Assembly (NCBI GenBank): GCA_964036315.1 | Contig: OZ038517.1 | Coordinates: forward strand, 52,130,735-52,194,734 | Direction of reading: 5' to 3' | DNA: 64,000 nt | Source of the DNA: Acanthosepion esculentum | Lineage: Eukaryota > Mollusca > Cephalopoda > Sepiida > Sepiidae | Part shown: positions 34,508 through 44,772 of the stretch, in pieces | Numbering within the stretch: the first letter of the stretch is position 1 | Layout: each line of letters starts with the position of its first letter | Notes under the pieces: generated by a model | Databases searched by the model: none | Told to the model about the DNA's origin: nothing | Seen by the model: only the letters and a program-made list of their open reading frames with translations | Translations under genes and position numbers: made by a program

Positions 34508-34537
34508 GTGTGTGCTTTGCAAACTCTCTCTGTTAGA
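33279..34537 (-). repeat. 3' LTR of gypsy element
   Basis: Matches 40756-41994 throughout. It contains an expanded (AT)n of about 65 bp at 34443-34505, replaced in the other LTR by an A run plus TG repeat. Its outer-strand start reads TCTAACAG rather than TGTAACAG, a small terminal change. Confidence 0.9.
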
Positions 34538-34552
34538 TTTCCTCCCCTACCC
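34538..34552 (-). other. Polypurine tract
   Basis: Read on the minus strand GGGTAGGGGAGGAAA lies directly before the 3' LTR. It is the expected plus-strand DNA primer site of an LTR element. Confidence 0.8.
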
Positions 34553-34984
34553 ATCTGTCATTTACTAGTAAATGACACACAAGCTTTCCTCTCAACAAAA
34601 TATGAGAAAACCTAGTCCAACATGCTTCTAACTAGGGTCTACTTAAACATGTCTCTTCCAGCATGCAAAGGTAGAGTCCTCAGTTCTTATTAGGGCTCAT
34701 TATGCCCACTTACATTTTCATTGTCCTTATGATACATATGTACATGCAACTTCCGGTTAAAGTTTACTGTTGTGGTGGTCTCGTGCAGTAGAACCTTTTC
34801 ACATAGTTCACTAGTTCGAGTGTTCTTTTCTTTTCTTTTTCATTGGAGTTCGCAAAACTCCTTACCAATTATTTCAGTCTCACTACAAATTTTTTTTTTT
34901 TAAATCCATTTATTTTGTAAATCTGTCCCTCCGATTTTGTCTCGCCTTCACAACAGGCTTTGTCGAATCTTTTGTTGGTTCAGG

Positions 34985-35374
34985 TCACGCCCCGACAATC
35001 GTGGACTCTTCTTCAATATCAGTTATGGGTCCCAATGCACTCGGGTCGGACCTACCTTGGTAAAGTGCACTAACTGGAATCCCTCCTTCACTCATGCACT
35101 CCCGTGCCAGTTTATTCTGCCTGGTCGACAACACCGCACGCCTATTCAACCACCGCCAAACTAGCAAGGCCACGGCTATCATTGGTATAATTCCCACAAC
35201 GGTCGGCCAGGTTATTATAGCAACCAAATTCTCTCTCCAACCCGAATTCGGCGTACCTATCTTATCTAACTCCGACTTCAACTGTCCAAGATCAATCTTA
35301 TCGATTGGCCTTAACAACGCCGGCATTTTTTCTAGCGACATCGTAGGAATCTCTCTTACAATGGGTTCCCACAA
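34985..35374 (-). pseudogene. Envelope-like protein, C-terminal part with membrane anchor
   Basis: This is the third piece of a broken env. About 129 residues with a hydrophobic stretch near residues 49-73, followed by an Arg-rich cytoplasmic tail. The upstream piece overlaps it in another frame, so a frameshift separates them. The hydrophobic anchor plus short basic tail is typical of retroelement envelope proteins. I infer membrane fusion ancestry from position and layout. Confidence 0.65.
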
Positions 35375-35871
35375 TCCCGTCCATCCACTGGCATTCGTTC
35401 CGAAGTTATTATACTCGGAGACAGGTGTCCCAGCGACAGCATGTCTAATTGTGCTCTCACATGCTCTAACAACACCGTTAAAAAGTGACTTGCTTGACGT
35501 ACCTTACTCATTATAGCTAATAATTGAAAATACCTTTTCAAAAACCCCTCTAATTTCTGTAATTCGGTTGTTACAGACGTGGTTACATTTATCACTTCCT
35601 TTCTAAAAACGTGAGAAATCAACCAATTGATACTCCCTCTATTCTTAGCCAATTCCAGCCTAGTAACATTGAGTATAGATGCACTCTCTCTAACCGACTG
35701 AGCCATTGCTTGTTGTCTCTGTTCTACCGCCTCGAATTTCCTCTTAATTACTCTCACTTCGCCTTCGGAGACTGTACCAAACAACACGCTTAATGCCGTT
35801 GCCATTATAAGTAATACTGCCCTCTTTTGTCTGGTCCGTAACAACTTTATTCCTTTCAAATAGTAACTCAT
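35356..35871 (-). pseudogene. Envelope-like protein, fusion-subunit region
   Basis: About 171 residues between integrase and the 3' LTR. A basic cluster ending in KR at residues 12-17 is followed at once by a hydrophobic stretch (about residues 18-32), the layout of a furin-type site followed by a fusion peptide. Next comes a long helical, coiled-coil-prone region rich in Q/R/E. N-glycosylation motifs (NVT, NVTT) are present. Similar order is known in insect errantivirus and baculovirus F-like envelopes; homology not tested. Confidence 0.6.
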
Positions 35872-35947
35872 ATTCTTCCATTGTCTTTCAAGTATTAGGG
35901 ATTCCTGAGCTAAGGGGTATAATACGGTGGTATTCTGGAGTCCGTAA

Positions 35948-36175
35948 TTAATCTCCGGCGACTTGGGTTCTGGCTGTATCTAGTTTGTCCACTTCTGTCT
36001 TCATCTGACCCAGTAACTTCTCATACGACTGCAGGTCTATCACCAAAGTTATCAACCACTTTGATCTAGTTATAATCACTTTGCTAGTCTTCTTAAATAC
36101 AGTATTCTCTTGGTGTTCCCAGGTATTAGCTACCACAACTAGCATCGTCAGTACCACGAGCCTCCTCTCGTCCAT
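35948..36175 (-). pseudogene. Envelope-like protein, N-terminal part
   Basis: A 75-residue frame beginning with a charged start and a hydrophobic stretch (LVVLTMLVVVANTW), a likely signal peptide. It is separated from the next env piece by a stop/frameshift, so the ectodomain is incomplete. Confidence 0.5.
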
Positions 36176-36523
36176 GTCTGCAATAATTCGTCTTACTCAA
36201 TCATTCTCTTATTGTTTTTAGTGGATGGTTACATCTTAGAGCGATACCTCAAGCACCGACCCACACCACCACCAGCGCCGTGCATGCATGGGGCCCGTCC
36301 ACACAGTTCACCAGCACTGATGATAAATGCACAGTTAGTCCCAGACCGTCACTCATTCACCACACCCACTGTACTGGTTTCACTTAATCCTTGGGTTCGG
36401 GTTGCACCGCTCCCCCCAATCGCTGTTTTCGTGGTAATTCCTCATTAACACTAGGTGCTTTTTCAGCCCGCAATTTACTCTGCAATTGAGCTAACAGAAT
36501 TACATCCTCTTCTACCCATTCAC

Positions 36524-36874
36524 TCAGTTCTTCTTCTCCCTTAAGGTTAGGCTCAATCCCTGCTTCCTCAGAATATCCTCTGGGGCCCGATTTACCTCCC
36601 TCAGCCTTTGAAGGGTAGTTGGGCTAATTTCAATCTCCTCACTCCCTTTACTTTCACTCTCAGTCTCTAACCCTTCAGATTCTACCAACGTAGTTTTCCT
36701 CTGCCTTTTCTGTTGAGTTTTTGTTTCGGTTCCTTTCCATTCTCTTATTTCAGTTAGCTTTATATCATTCGCATGCACTCTCTTTACTTGTCCGGTCAAT
36801 TGGTCCCACATCACAAAGGAAACCGGACCCGTCTGCTCCACGATCCTATAGTATGGACTCCCTCTCTGGTCCAA
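36524..36874 (-). pseudogene. Integrase C-terminal GPY/F-like module and tail
   Basis: The frame begins with GSPYYRIVEQTGPVSFVM, matching the GPY/F module at the integrase C-terminus of many Ty3/gypsy elements. An acidic/basic tail follows. It is out of frame with the main integrase piece. Confidence 0.75.
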
Positions 36875-37131
36875 TTTACCTTCTCTCGTGTGTATTTTAT
36901 AATACTTCTCTTATTTTTTATTTACCCTATCGTTTCGCCCCTTTCTGGGCTCTTTGAATCCTCCTCCTCACTTGCGTAAAAATTTTATGCTGTTGTTCTA
37001 AAACTATTTGGTGATGATCCTCTCCTAAATACTTCCTTCTAGGTTGCAACAGATTGTCTATAGGTAAGACTACATCAGTGCATATATCAAGTAATAAGGG
37101 GAAAATTTTGTCGCCTCGTTCATCGAGAATC
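36875..37131 (-). pseudogene. Integrase linker region, frameshifted
   Basis: Fragments in alternate frames continue the integrase after the catalytic core (for example VVLPIDNLLQPRRKYLGE near 37050). There are at least two frameshifts between 36955 and 37131. Confidence 0.6.
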
Positions 37132-38091
37132 TCACAGATACGCTTGGGTTACGAATAAATCCCAATTTTCCCTATTATCCTCTGTTAGTTTAGCGAGGGT
37201 CTTATGAAATCTCTCTACCTTAGCGTTACATTGGGGGTGATATGGAGAGGTAGTTATGTGCTGTATGTTTAATTCTCCCAACGTCTCTCTCATAATCTGA
37301 TTCACATTCTCCGATCCATTATCGGTAACCAACTGTTCGGGGGCCCCATACCTAGGGAATATTTCGTTCAGGATTATATCTGACACCGTTCGTGCCTTCA
37401 TATCCGGTATGGCAAATGCCTCAGGCCAATTCGTCAGCCAGTCCACAAAACTCACTATGTAAAGATTACCTCTATGTGTTTCTCCGTAGGGCCCGGAAAT
37501 ATCCATGCTTACTTTCTGAAATGGATAATTCGGAACATCCGTTTCTAATACTGGGGCAACCCTACTCCTTCGACTCTGTACTTGGCATGTAACACATTTT
37601 TTTACATGGTTCACAACATCATTAAACAAGTTAGGCCAGTAGTAATTTCTCATTATTAATCCATACGTCTTATCAATTCCCAGGTGTCCTAACCTCCTAT
37701 GGCACTGGTCTAGAATTTCAGTTCTCAACTTCTCAGGTATCACCATTTTTAAACTTACTTTCTCATCTCTCCCTGAAAGGTAATACAACACTCCATCGTG
37801 CACCATATATTTGGAGGTACGCCCTGTCTCTACCCTGGACCTGATAGTTGCTATCTCGCTATCCTCTTGGCTTTGCCTAATCATATCTCTCCAGTGGGGG
37901 TCGGAAACAATCTCCGTTTCACTCGTTTCCTGATCTTCCCAACCAAGTCTCTCCTTCAACGCCTGTGAATTGATCACATTAATCTGGAATGCTTTATCAT
38001 CCACACCCGGCTCCAACCTGACAGATTCGGTCTCTAATTGCCTCGGAATCCTCGATAACAGGTCAGCACAGGTATTATCCTTCCCTGACAA
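37132..38091 (-). pseudogene. Retroelement integrase (zinc and catalytic core)
   Basis: The 319-residue frame carries the HHCC zinc motif (H131, H136, C166, C169) and the DD35E catalytic triad: D197 in MDISGP, D257 in TDNGSE, E293 in KVERFHK, with 35 residues between D257 and E293. This enzyme inserts the element DNA into the genome. All key residues are present, but the frame starts inside the RNase H/integrase junction and ends early at a frameshift, so the ancestral polyprotein is not intact. Confidence 0.92.
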
Positions 38092-38215
38092 ATTTTTCTA
38101 TTCTGCAGTTACACCCACTTAACTTCAATGCCCACTGTAGTATCTTCTTATTCGTCCACTCCGCCTCTAACAAATATTTGAGGGGTTTGTGGTCTGTCTC
38201 AGTTCGTTATCAGTA
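38092..38215 (-). pseudogene. RNase H C-terminal remnant
   Basis: Minus-strand translation shows TDHKPLKYLLEAEWTNKKIL, the end of the gypsy RNase H domain, directly downstream of the deletion junction. A short A-run indel separates it from the integrase frame. Confidence 0.8.
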
Positions 38216-38439
38216 ATGGCTATTACCTCCCGATTACCGTTCAGCAACTCCCTCAATTTCCTCCTATAACGCTCAGGGCCTGTTATATCTTCATCCCTTA
38301 TTTCATCGCTACCTGCCTTATTTCCAGGCCTATTCTCATCCCATACTCCCACCTGTTCGACTTCTCTCACTGGGCACGCCCGTGCCAGCTCCTCTTCCTG
38401 CTTTATTTTAATAGTTTTATTAGCAGTATTGATTAACAT
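38167..38439 (-). pseudogene. Linker before reverse transcriptase
   Basis: Ends with RKLRELLNGNREVIAITDNEL, which resembles the start of gypsy reverse transcriptase. After that the polymerase domain is missing and the sequence continues in RNase H. Confidence 0.7.
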
Positions 38440-38589
38440 AAGGGAAAGGTCCCCGACCTCTTCACCAACGAATCACACACGGTTATTTACCCTTCACTAT
38501 TATCAAACCTATCAGTAGGGACCACTTGGTACAGGTCACTGTTCAGCACTCCTTCTGTTATAAACTTGCCCTACCCAGATACAGTAGTC

Positions 38590-39000
38590 CTAGGGGGGAA
38601 GCTTTATATCTGTCTGGGCCACCACTGGCAATTGTTCATAATTATCCTCTCCCAACAGTATCTCTACCCCGCCCAATGTTAGGGTGGCGGGGTCGAAACG
38701 GATCTGTGCCTTATTCTGTCTAAGCCAGTCACTCCCCAAAATTAGCTCACCACACAAGTCAGATGCCACATAAACTTTAAGTTTACCTCTGGTTCTTGCC
38801 AACTGGAAAGGTAGCCACATCATACCCTCTATCCTCATCAGCCTGACTTATTAGTAGATCGATGGGACTAAGCTTCGTTTTCAGTCCCAACTGCCTAAAA
38901 ACCTTGAAGCTAACCAGTGACACTGAAGCTCCAGTATCGAAAAGGGCCTTCACCTTCTTGTCTCCCAGCAACACATTACAGGTGAAGTCTGGCCCTTCCT
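38590..39000 (-). pseudogene. Retroelement aspartic protease
   Basis: The active-site motif FDTGASVSLVS occurs at residues 143-153 of the frame that starts at 39367. A frameshift near 38800-38838 moves the remaining part (GELILGSDWL, typical of the second half of the fold) to another frame. It would have cut the polyprotein. Confidence 0.85.
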
Positions 39001-40381
39001 TCAGCAAACGGTATACCCGTGCTTTTCTCCTTCCCGTATGTTCTCTCCCTTCCTCCCGCTTTCTTGACAACCGAGACGTGGGAGTCGGTGACAGTTCACC
39101 TTTTTCTAGGGGCTCCAATTTCTGTCTAGGGACCCTCCTGGGTGGAGTAGAGCTCGGATGACTCTCTTTTCTCGGAGTAGCAACCCATTTCTCCCCTCTA
39201 TTCGAGTTAGGGTTGTTCCGTTCGGTGTGGTCCATCTTTCTCCTGCGTGGACAGGTTCGTCTCAGGTGACCCGCTCCTCCACAGCGCCAACACCTTCGCT
39301 CCTTACAACTGGCCGAAAAGTGTCCGACCACACCACATATCCAGCATCTCACTTGCACTGGGGCCACCCTGTCTCTTACTTTTTCACGGGTGACCCATCG
39401 GCGTTTCCCGAACCCTTTTCCTTCACGGTACGGGGCACCAGCGTATTAACTCCCTTTATCCCCAGTTTACGGTCTCCCTCTGCCGTACACCACCGAGCCT
39501 TGTGCCCTAACTCGCCACAAGTCGTGCAGTTCGGCCCCAAAGACCTTGGGACGCCTCCATAGTTTGTCGGACAGTTGCTGGCCCAATACCCACCATACTT
39601 GTAAGTCCAGCACATCAGCCCATATCGGCCCGGTGTGGGCTTGTGAAACCCATAACGCAGGTCCCAGGCTCTCCTATTGGGAACTACCTCAGCCTCCCAG
39701 TCCTCTTCTTTCGGGTCCCATATCTGCTCCCGGTCCTTCTTTTTCATCACTCCTTTGACTCCCCCGGGGGTTCCTACCTACACCCCCTCTTATTCCATCC
39801 CAGAGTCGTTCGCTGGTCCGAGCCGCCTCTATAGCTGCGGCCAGGCTGACCGGTCCCCCATTAAGAACATCGCCCCTCAGGTCCCTGTCACTCAACGCGT
39901 CCACATACACATCGGCCAACAAGGCCTGAATAGGACCACTGTCCCGAGTCGCCAACTCTGGAAAAGCTAACGCCCTGCGATTCTTTCCCCCAATTCCTCA
40001 TTAGTCTCTCCTTCTTGTTGCTGCAGCCGGAATAATTTCCTGGATGCCTCAATGGCCGTACGCCCACTTGCGTATTGCCGCACCAGAGCGGATTTAAGCT
40101 CGGTTCACGTCAGGGCCAGGTTTTCACTGTACCACCCTCCTATGAATTTGGACACCCGCCCCTCTGCGGCGTCGTAAGCTAGGGGCACCATTTCTTGGTC
40201 CGAGAGGCCATAGATCACCTGCTTCTTCTGAATGGACAGAATAATTTCGTGCAGGTCCGCAGGGTTTCCTTTATAAGTAGGTTAGCTTCATGCTACCTAT
40301 CAGCCTCCTGAAACCCATCGATATTTCGGGGACTCCCACGTCCCCAAGGTCATATGTGGCGTCTGATCCTGCTACGCTCAT
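39001..40381 (-). pseudogene. Gag protein with CCHC zinc knuckles
   Basis: It begins near ATG 40381 with a retrotransposon gag (matrix/capsid) type region around 40090-40380 and ends in nucleocapsid. Recognisable knuckles on the minus strand are CTTCGELGHKARWC, CWICGVVGHFSASC and CWRCGGAGHLRRTC. A fourth, upstream, has Y in place of two ligands (CWTYKYGGYWASNC). Gag packages RNA and forms particles. The frame has at least two frameshifts and an internal stop near 40105. Confidence 0.85.
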
Positions 40382-40737
40382 CCTAGCAACTACCACTTCC
40401 AGCAACAGAACGAAAGGAAAAATACTTAACACGGTGGTGGCACTTTAACTGCGTACAACGTCGACAAAGTCAAAACAAGATCAACAATACTACTGGCAGA
40501 TCTAAGTGCAATGAGCGAACAAAGGAAACCAAAATGTGACTTACCTGAGGTCCGCCGTTCCGTGTTTTGTTTCTTTTTCCTCCTTCTTGCTTCTTTCTCT
40601 TTTCCTCCTTATGTCATTTATGGCCAATATAGTCCAAAGACTAGAGTCCTTTCTGGTCTTACTTGGTCCCGACTGGACAAAACAAATGCAACCCTCTCTC
40701 GTCTTTCAGACGGCCGTGGTAATTCCCACGGGTCTAT

Positions 40738-40754
40738 CCTGGTCACGCCTACCA
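40738..40754 (-). other. Primer binding site
   Basis: Read on the minus strand, TGGTAGGCGTGACCAGG starts one base after the 5' LTR. It begins with TGG as required to pair with a tRNA 3' CCA end. The tRNA species is not identified. Confidence 0.7.
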
Positions 40755-40755
40755 G

Positions 40756-41994
40756 TCTAACACTTTCGCCCCAGCCCCTCAACTTCCGACGTCTTACCCT
40801 CTGGGTTGAGGTGTCTACTCGGTCTTAACCGAACTTAAGGGAGTGACAGTAGGTCTCCTGAGAATCCTTAGATCATTCGACAGGTCCACTGGTTTAATCC
40901 TGCCCACGTTGTGTTTAGTTTAATCCAGAAAGCAGAAGTGATGTTCATCCATTCACGTCGACTGAAGATGTAGACACGGCTGGAGAGTCTGTGCTAAGAA
41001 ATTTAGAATGCACCAAAAAAAATATATATATATATTTGCAGATATCCGGACAAACAACTATTCAGTGGTTGAATTGTTAATGTATTTTATATCGCAGTAA
41101 AGAATAGTATAGAAAAGAAACGGGTTACAGAAAAGAAAATAATTGATGTAAAAACTCATACACTGGATTCTCGACAGAGAGAGAGAGAGAGTGGGTTGTG
41201 ATTAGCTTGTTGTGAAATCGTCTCAAAACGATATACGACTCTTGCGATGGAGAGATAAAGATTTCTGTGCGCGGCTTAAAGTTTATAGTTGCGTTCTTCC
41301 TTGACGCTAATAAGAGTACTAGTAATCTTCGTGGTAGCAGAAGCATCGGTACTTATATTAACAGTACATGTTAACGGGGATTTTGTTCCGATCCCTGACG
41401 TCACTTCCAGTCTCCGATAACTATCCACCCAGCTCGACTGCACTCGACGACAGATGAGCCCAAAAATAACCTTTTGATTATAGTAGCTTGTTTGACGTTT
41501 CCGTTTCCAGTGGTAGTAATAATAGTAGCAGTAATTCGCTTCTTCGTACTTATATCAACAAAATACGTTAGCGAGCGTTTGGTTCCAATCTCTGACGTTA
41601 CTTCCAGTCTCCGACCTCTCTCTACCCAGCTCGACTGCACTTGAGCCAACCTCTCTGTCAACAGATTTCTGTGCGCGTTTATATAGATAAACCTGGCTGA
41701 TCATTATTCGACCCTTGGCCCCCACGCGATTATCACGAGTGCTGCCTTCAAACCAAAATCCTGTGAATTTCAAAGTTCCTCATAGCCTTAGTAAGCTCTA
41801 TTTCAAATTTTAACCGATAAAAATTATCTGGATCATCTTCCATTGTCTTCCTAATGACCCAATTCCAAATGGGCTAGATGAGATTCCCATCAGTAAACAA
41901 AATTGTTCTGATATAATTTCGCTGTTCAAATCGATTCCAATTTCAATAAAAAAAAAAAATATGTGTGTGTGTGGCTCCCAAACTCTCTGTTACA
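40756..41994 (-). repeat. 5' LTR of gypsy element
   Basis: Begins TGTAACAG on the minus strand and ends GTGTTAGA. About 90% identical to the 3' LTR by eye, with many transitions. Confidence 0.9.
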
Positions 41995-42400
41995 CATATA
42001 TAACAGAAGTCTAAGCATGGACGAATGTTAGACTTATAGATATGCAAGATAGATTCTGGAGTGAAAAATTGTCTTGCACGACACAGTGAACCTAGCAAAG
42101 ATCTTAGCAGCTGGCCTGTCAATGGATTCAATATTGTCTTTCCATTTCATGTCAGCTGAGAACGTTAACTCGAGAAGACACAATGAATCACTTACCTTGA
42201 GGTTAGCATCAGTCAAGCTGATGGAAGGTAGAGATGGGTCTCTCAAACGATTAATTTAGAGAAGTTTAATTTTGAAGGCATTAAAATTAACAAGTCATCT
42301 TTTGATCCAATTAAAGACGGACTTGAGGTCGTTTTGGAGATTTTTCATATAGTACCTTAACAAGGAGTTAATCGACAAAAGACATGTTGCTTCATTAAGC
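41995..42400 (-). mobile_element. LINE reverse transcriptase, part upstream of gypsy insertion
   Basis: Minus-strand frames show MRDPSLPSISLTDANLKV, SADMKWKDNIESIDRPAAKI and SNIRPCLDFCYI, the late polymerase region of a Jockey/CR1-like LINE. It stops at the gypsy boundary. The codons on both sides become continuous when the element and one CATA are disregarded (continuing at 33278). Confidence 0.85.
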
Positions 42401-42801
42401 GATATATTGAATTAATAATATTTTTGATAAACTACCTGTTGTATGTTTTAATAAAACAGAAACAAAATTGTAATAGTGCTGTTTTTGCTTTTACTATTAT
42501 AATTGAAAAAAAAAAAAAAAAAAAAAGGTTCTCCCAGGATCTCTCTCTTGCTTCCTTCCTCTTAAATCTCCTTCCACTCTCACAGCCTTTCTTGTATGAA
42601 ACGAACAAAAAAATTCTGATTCCTATTTTTCGTTGAGCTTTTTTTTAAAAACTTTCTTCTTTTCCATAATTCATCCCTTTCCACAATATTTTTTTACAAA
42701 ATAAACCACCGCCTGTATCTGCTTCTTCTTCATCTTCCACCCCACCATTATTAGGTAAGCAACATTCCATTTTCTCTTTTTCCTTCATTCAAACTACATA
42801 T

Positions 42802-43300
42802 AAAGGGTGTTCCAATAACTTGGACCAACTTTAAATGTGAATTAAGTTTAATTGTCTAATGATTTTTTTCTTTTTCTTTCAGATTTAACAACTTATGTCT
42901 TTGGCAATTTCAACCATGGAAATATTAACAATCAAACAACGTGTTAAAGTTATCGAAGCCTATTACAAAAATGGACGTTCAAGCAGAAATGCATTTTGTG
43001 CACTCTGAAATTTTTTTGGTCAACATAATCAACCGAGAGTGCAATTTGAAATGATGTCTTGTTGTTGTAGAGAGGTTCAATTCCTGTGCCCGATGATGAG
43101 TAGAGGTGTCTGGATTTTCAGCCACATTCTCATGCACTGCAGCAATGTTTTCAGCTGAACGGCGTAAACGAGCAGGCATTGGTGTTTTCACATCTGCCAC
43201 CAATCCAGTTTGTTTGGATTTACAAACAATTTTTCCAATTGCACTCTTGAAACTTTTACAGTTGAGTGAAGTTTGTATTAGACTGCTTGAAAATTGAAGG
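42802..43300 (+). pseudogene. Mariner-like transposase N-terminus with internal inversion
   Basis: After a TIR-like GGGTGTTCCAATAACTTGGA, the plus strand encodes MEILTIKQRVKVIEAYYKNG and FFGQHNQP, the first helix-turn-helix of a mariner-family transposase. The second part (IGKIVCKSKQTGLVADVKTP, RSAENIAAVHENV) lies on the minus strand between 43037 and 43246. Both breakpoints lie in a 10-bp inverted repeat. The catalytic domain is absent and there is a stop in the first part. Confidence 0.8.
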
Positions 43301-43319
43301 AGATTTTAGTTTCAAATTT

Positions 43320-43475
43320 ATTTTGGAACTAGAACAATCTCCCTCGATGGACGAAATAAAGAGTTCAGTTCAAAATTCCAATCACCTGAAGAAGGTCAGA
43401 GTGTACAACGGCCGAAATGTTGTGAATATGCAATAAAGATGAGGATAATAGTCCAAATAATGTAAATAGTTAAGT
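43320..43475 (+). mobile_element. Half copy of the hairpin retroposon
   Basis: GGAACTAGAACAATCT, ACCTGAAGAAGGTCAGAG and AACGGCCGAAATGTTGTG correspond to the right arm of the 13224 family. The left arm and tRNA core are missing. Confidence 0.75.
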
Positions 43476-43545
43476 GTCAATGTCTTCAGTTCGCCTTTGA
43501 ATTGGGAAACAAAAAATTTCATCAATGATATTAGATAATCATAAA

Positions 43546-44084
43546 AGTAGTCCTTTGAAGATTTGTCCCCCGCCTCATTTGGCTTTGGGGTGGTCCCAAA
43601 TCTTCTGGAATACAAATGGGTAGATGGTGTGGTGCCCCAAGATTATCTATATAAGCAGAGAGAGGCGGGAAATTAGGAGAAAAGGGGGTCCAGTGATCAG
43701 AGAAGTAGGTAGGTGACCAGAGGAGTGAGAGCTGTCCTGCGGCCAGTGACAGGAGGATTGGTAGTGAGAAATCAGGAGTTGCAGAGTTCCGAGGCCAGTG
43801 AAGTTAGGGAGATAGCAGTTCAGCCAAAGGGAAAGACAAGTGCTGGCTAAGTGAGAAATCGTATTGTTGTGAACTCCCAACCAGTGTCTTTAAAAACATT
43901 TGTCGTCGCTAGTCATTGTTGAAAGCGATCCTGTCCGAGAAGACAAACCTGTGCACATAGCGAGTTGGGTGTATATGCAAATGCACTCAACCTTGGATGT
44001 CATCAAAGGTGCAGGGAACGATGAATGAGCAGAGAACGTCATCACAAAATTTATCACAATTATGCCATGCATGGTGTCACAGAA
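43546..44084 (+). repeat. LTR-like direct repeat, copy A
   Basis: It shares with 44260-44735 the order ATAAAAGTAGT.TTTGAAGATTTG, ATAAGCAGAGAGA, GTCCAG, AGAAGTAGGTAGGTGACCAG, AATCGTATTGTTGTGAACTC and CATATGCAAAT. A TATA box (TATATAAGC at 43651) precedes a likely transcript start. Immediately after it lies TGGTGTCACAGAAGCG, close to a tRNA-Leu type primer site. Confidence 0.55.
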
Positions 44085-44259
44085 GCGTACCCGTTTGACA
44101 CAACCTTCTTTACAAGATTTGTTAGGAATGATTGGATTAAACTAAATATTTGCCCAGAGACACTGTAGTCCTTGAGCCTGCGGAGGAGGCCAAACCCTGT
44201 TGAATTCTACAATGAATGTTTCTTTGTCCATTCATCTTTTTAGCTCTATTCTAGTACAT

Positions 44260-44735
44260 AAAAGTAGTTTTTGAAGATTTGACTACCTATGTGGTTTTGG
44301 GATGGGACCCCAGGATTATCCTTATAAGCAGAGAGAAGCAGAAAGTTTTGGGAAAGGGGGTCCAGCCATAAGAGAAGTAGGTAGGTGACCAGAGGAGTTA
44401 GAGCTGCCCAGCGGCCAGTGACAGAAGGATTGGTAGTGAGAAATTAGAAGTTGCCAAGCCCAGAAGCCAGTGAAGTTAGGAAGATAGCAATTCAGCCAAA
44501 GGGAAAGATAAGTGTCGGCTAAGTGAGAAATCGTATTGTTGTGAACTCCTAGCCAGTGTCTTTAAAAACATTTGTCATTATTAACATTATTTGTTGAAAG
44601 CGATCATGTGCATATAGTGAGTTGGGTGCATATGCAAATACAGTCAACCTCAGATGTCATCACAGGTGCAGTGAATGATGCGCGATTGAAGAATGTCACA
44701 AAACTTGTCACAACTTCACCACAATTGGCATCACA
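44260..44735 (+). repeat. LTR-like direct repeat, copy B
   Basis: Partner of copy A, with a spacer of about 175 bp between them. Together they may form a miniature LTR retrotransposon (TRIM) or two solo LTRs. Confidence 0.55.
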
Positions 44736-44772
44736 CCAAACAATTTTGGCATGCTTTTGAATATTTACTATA

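Larger units (their letters stand above)
33279..41994 (-). mobile_element. Ty3/gypsy-type endogenous retroelement with envelope
   Basis: An 8.7-kb LTR element in minus orientation, order Gag-protease-(RT deleted)-RNase H end-integrase-envelope. It is flanked by the 4-bp duplication CATA (33275-33278 and 41995-41998). It has LTRs of about 1.25 kb, a primer binding site next to the 5' LTR and a polypurine tract next to the 3' LTR. All genes are broken by frameshifts or stops, and LTRs differ at many transitions, so it is an old dead copy. Domain content and the GPY/F module place it with Ty3/gypsy; an envelope makes it retrovirus-like. Confidence 0.92.

Noticed and set aside
35094..35516. 140-codon plus-strand frame inside the gypsy element
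   Set aside because: Opposite strand to the envelope-like frames; no motif. Considered a shadow of the minus-strand coding sequence.
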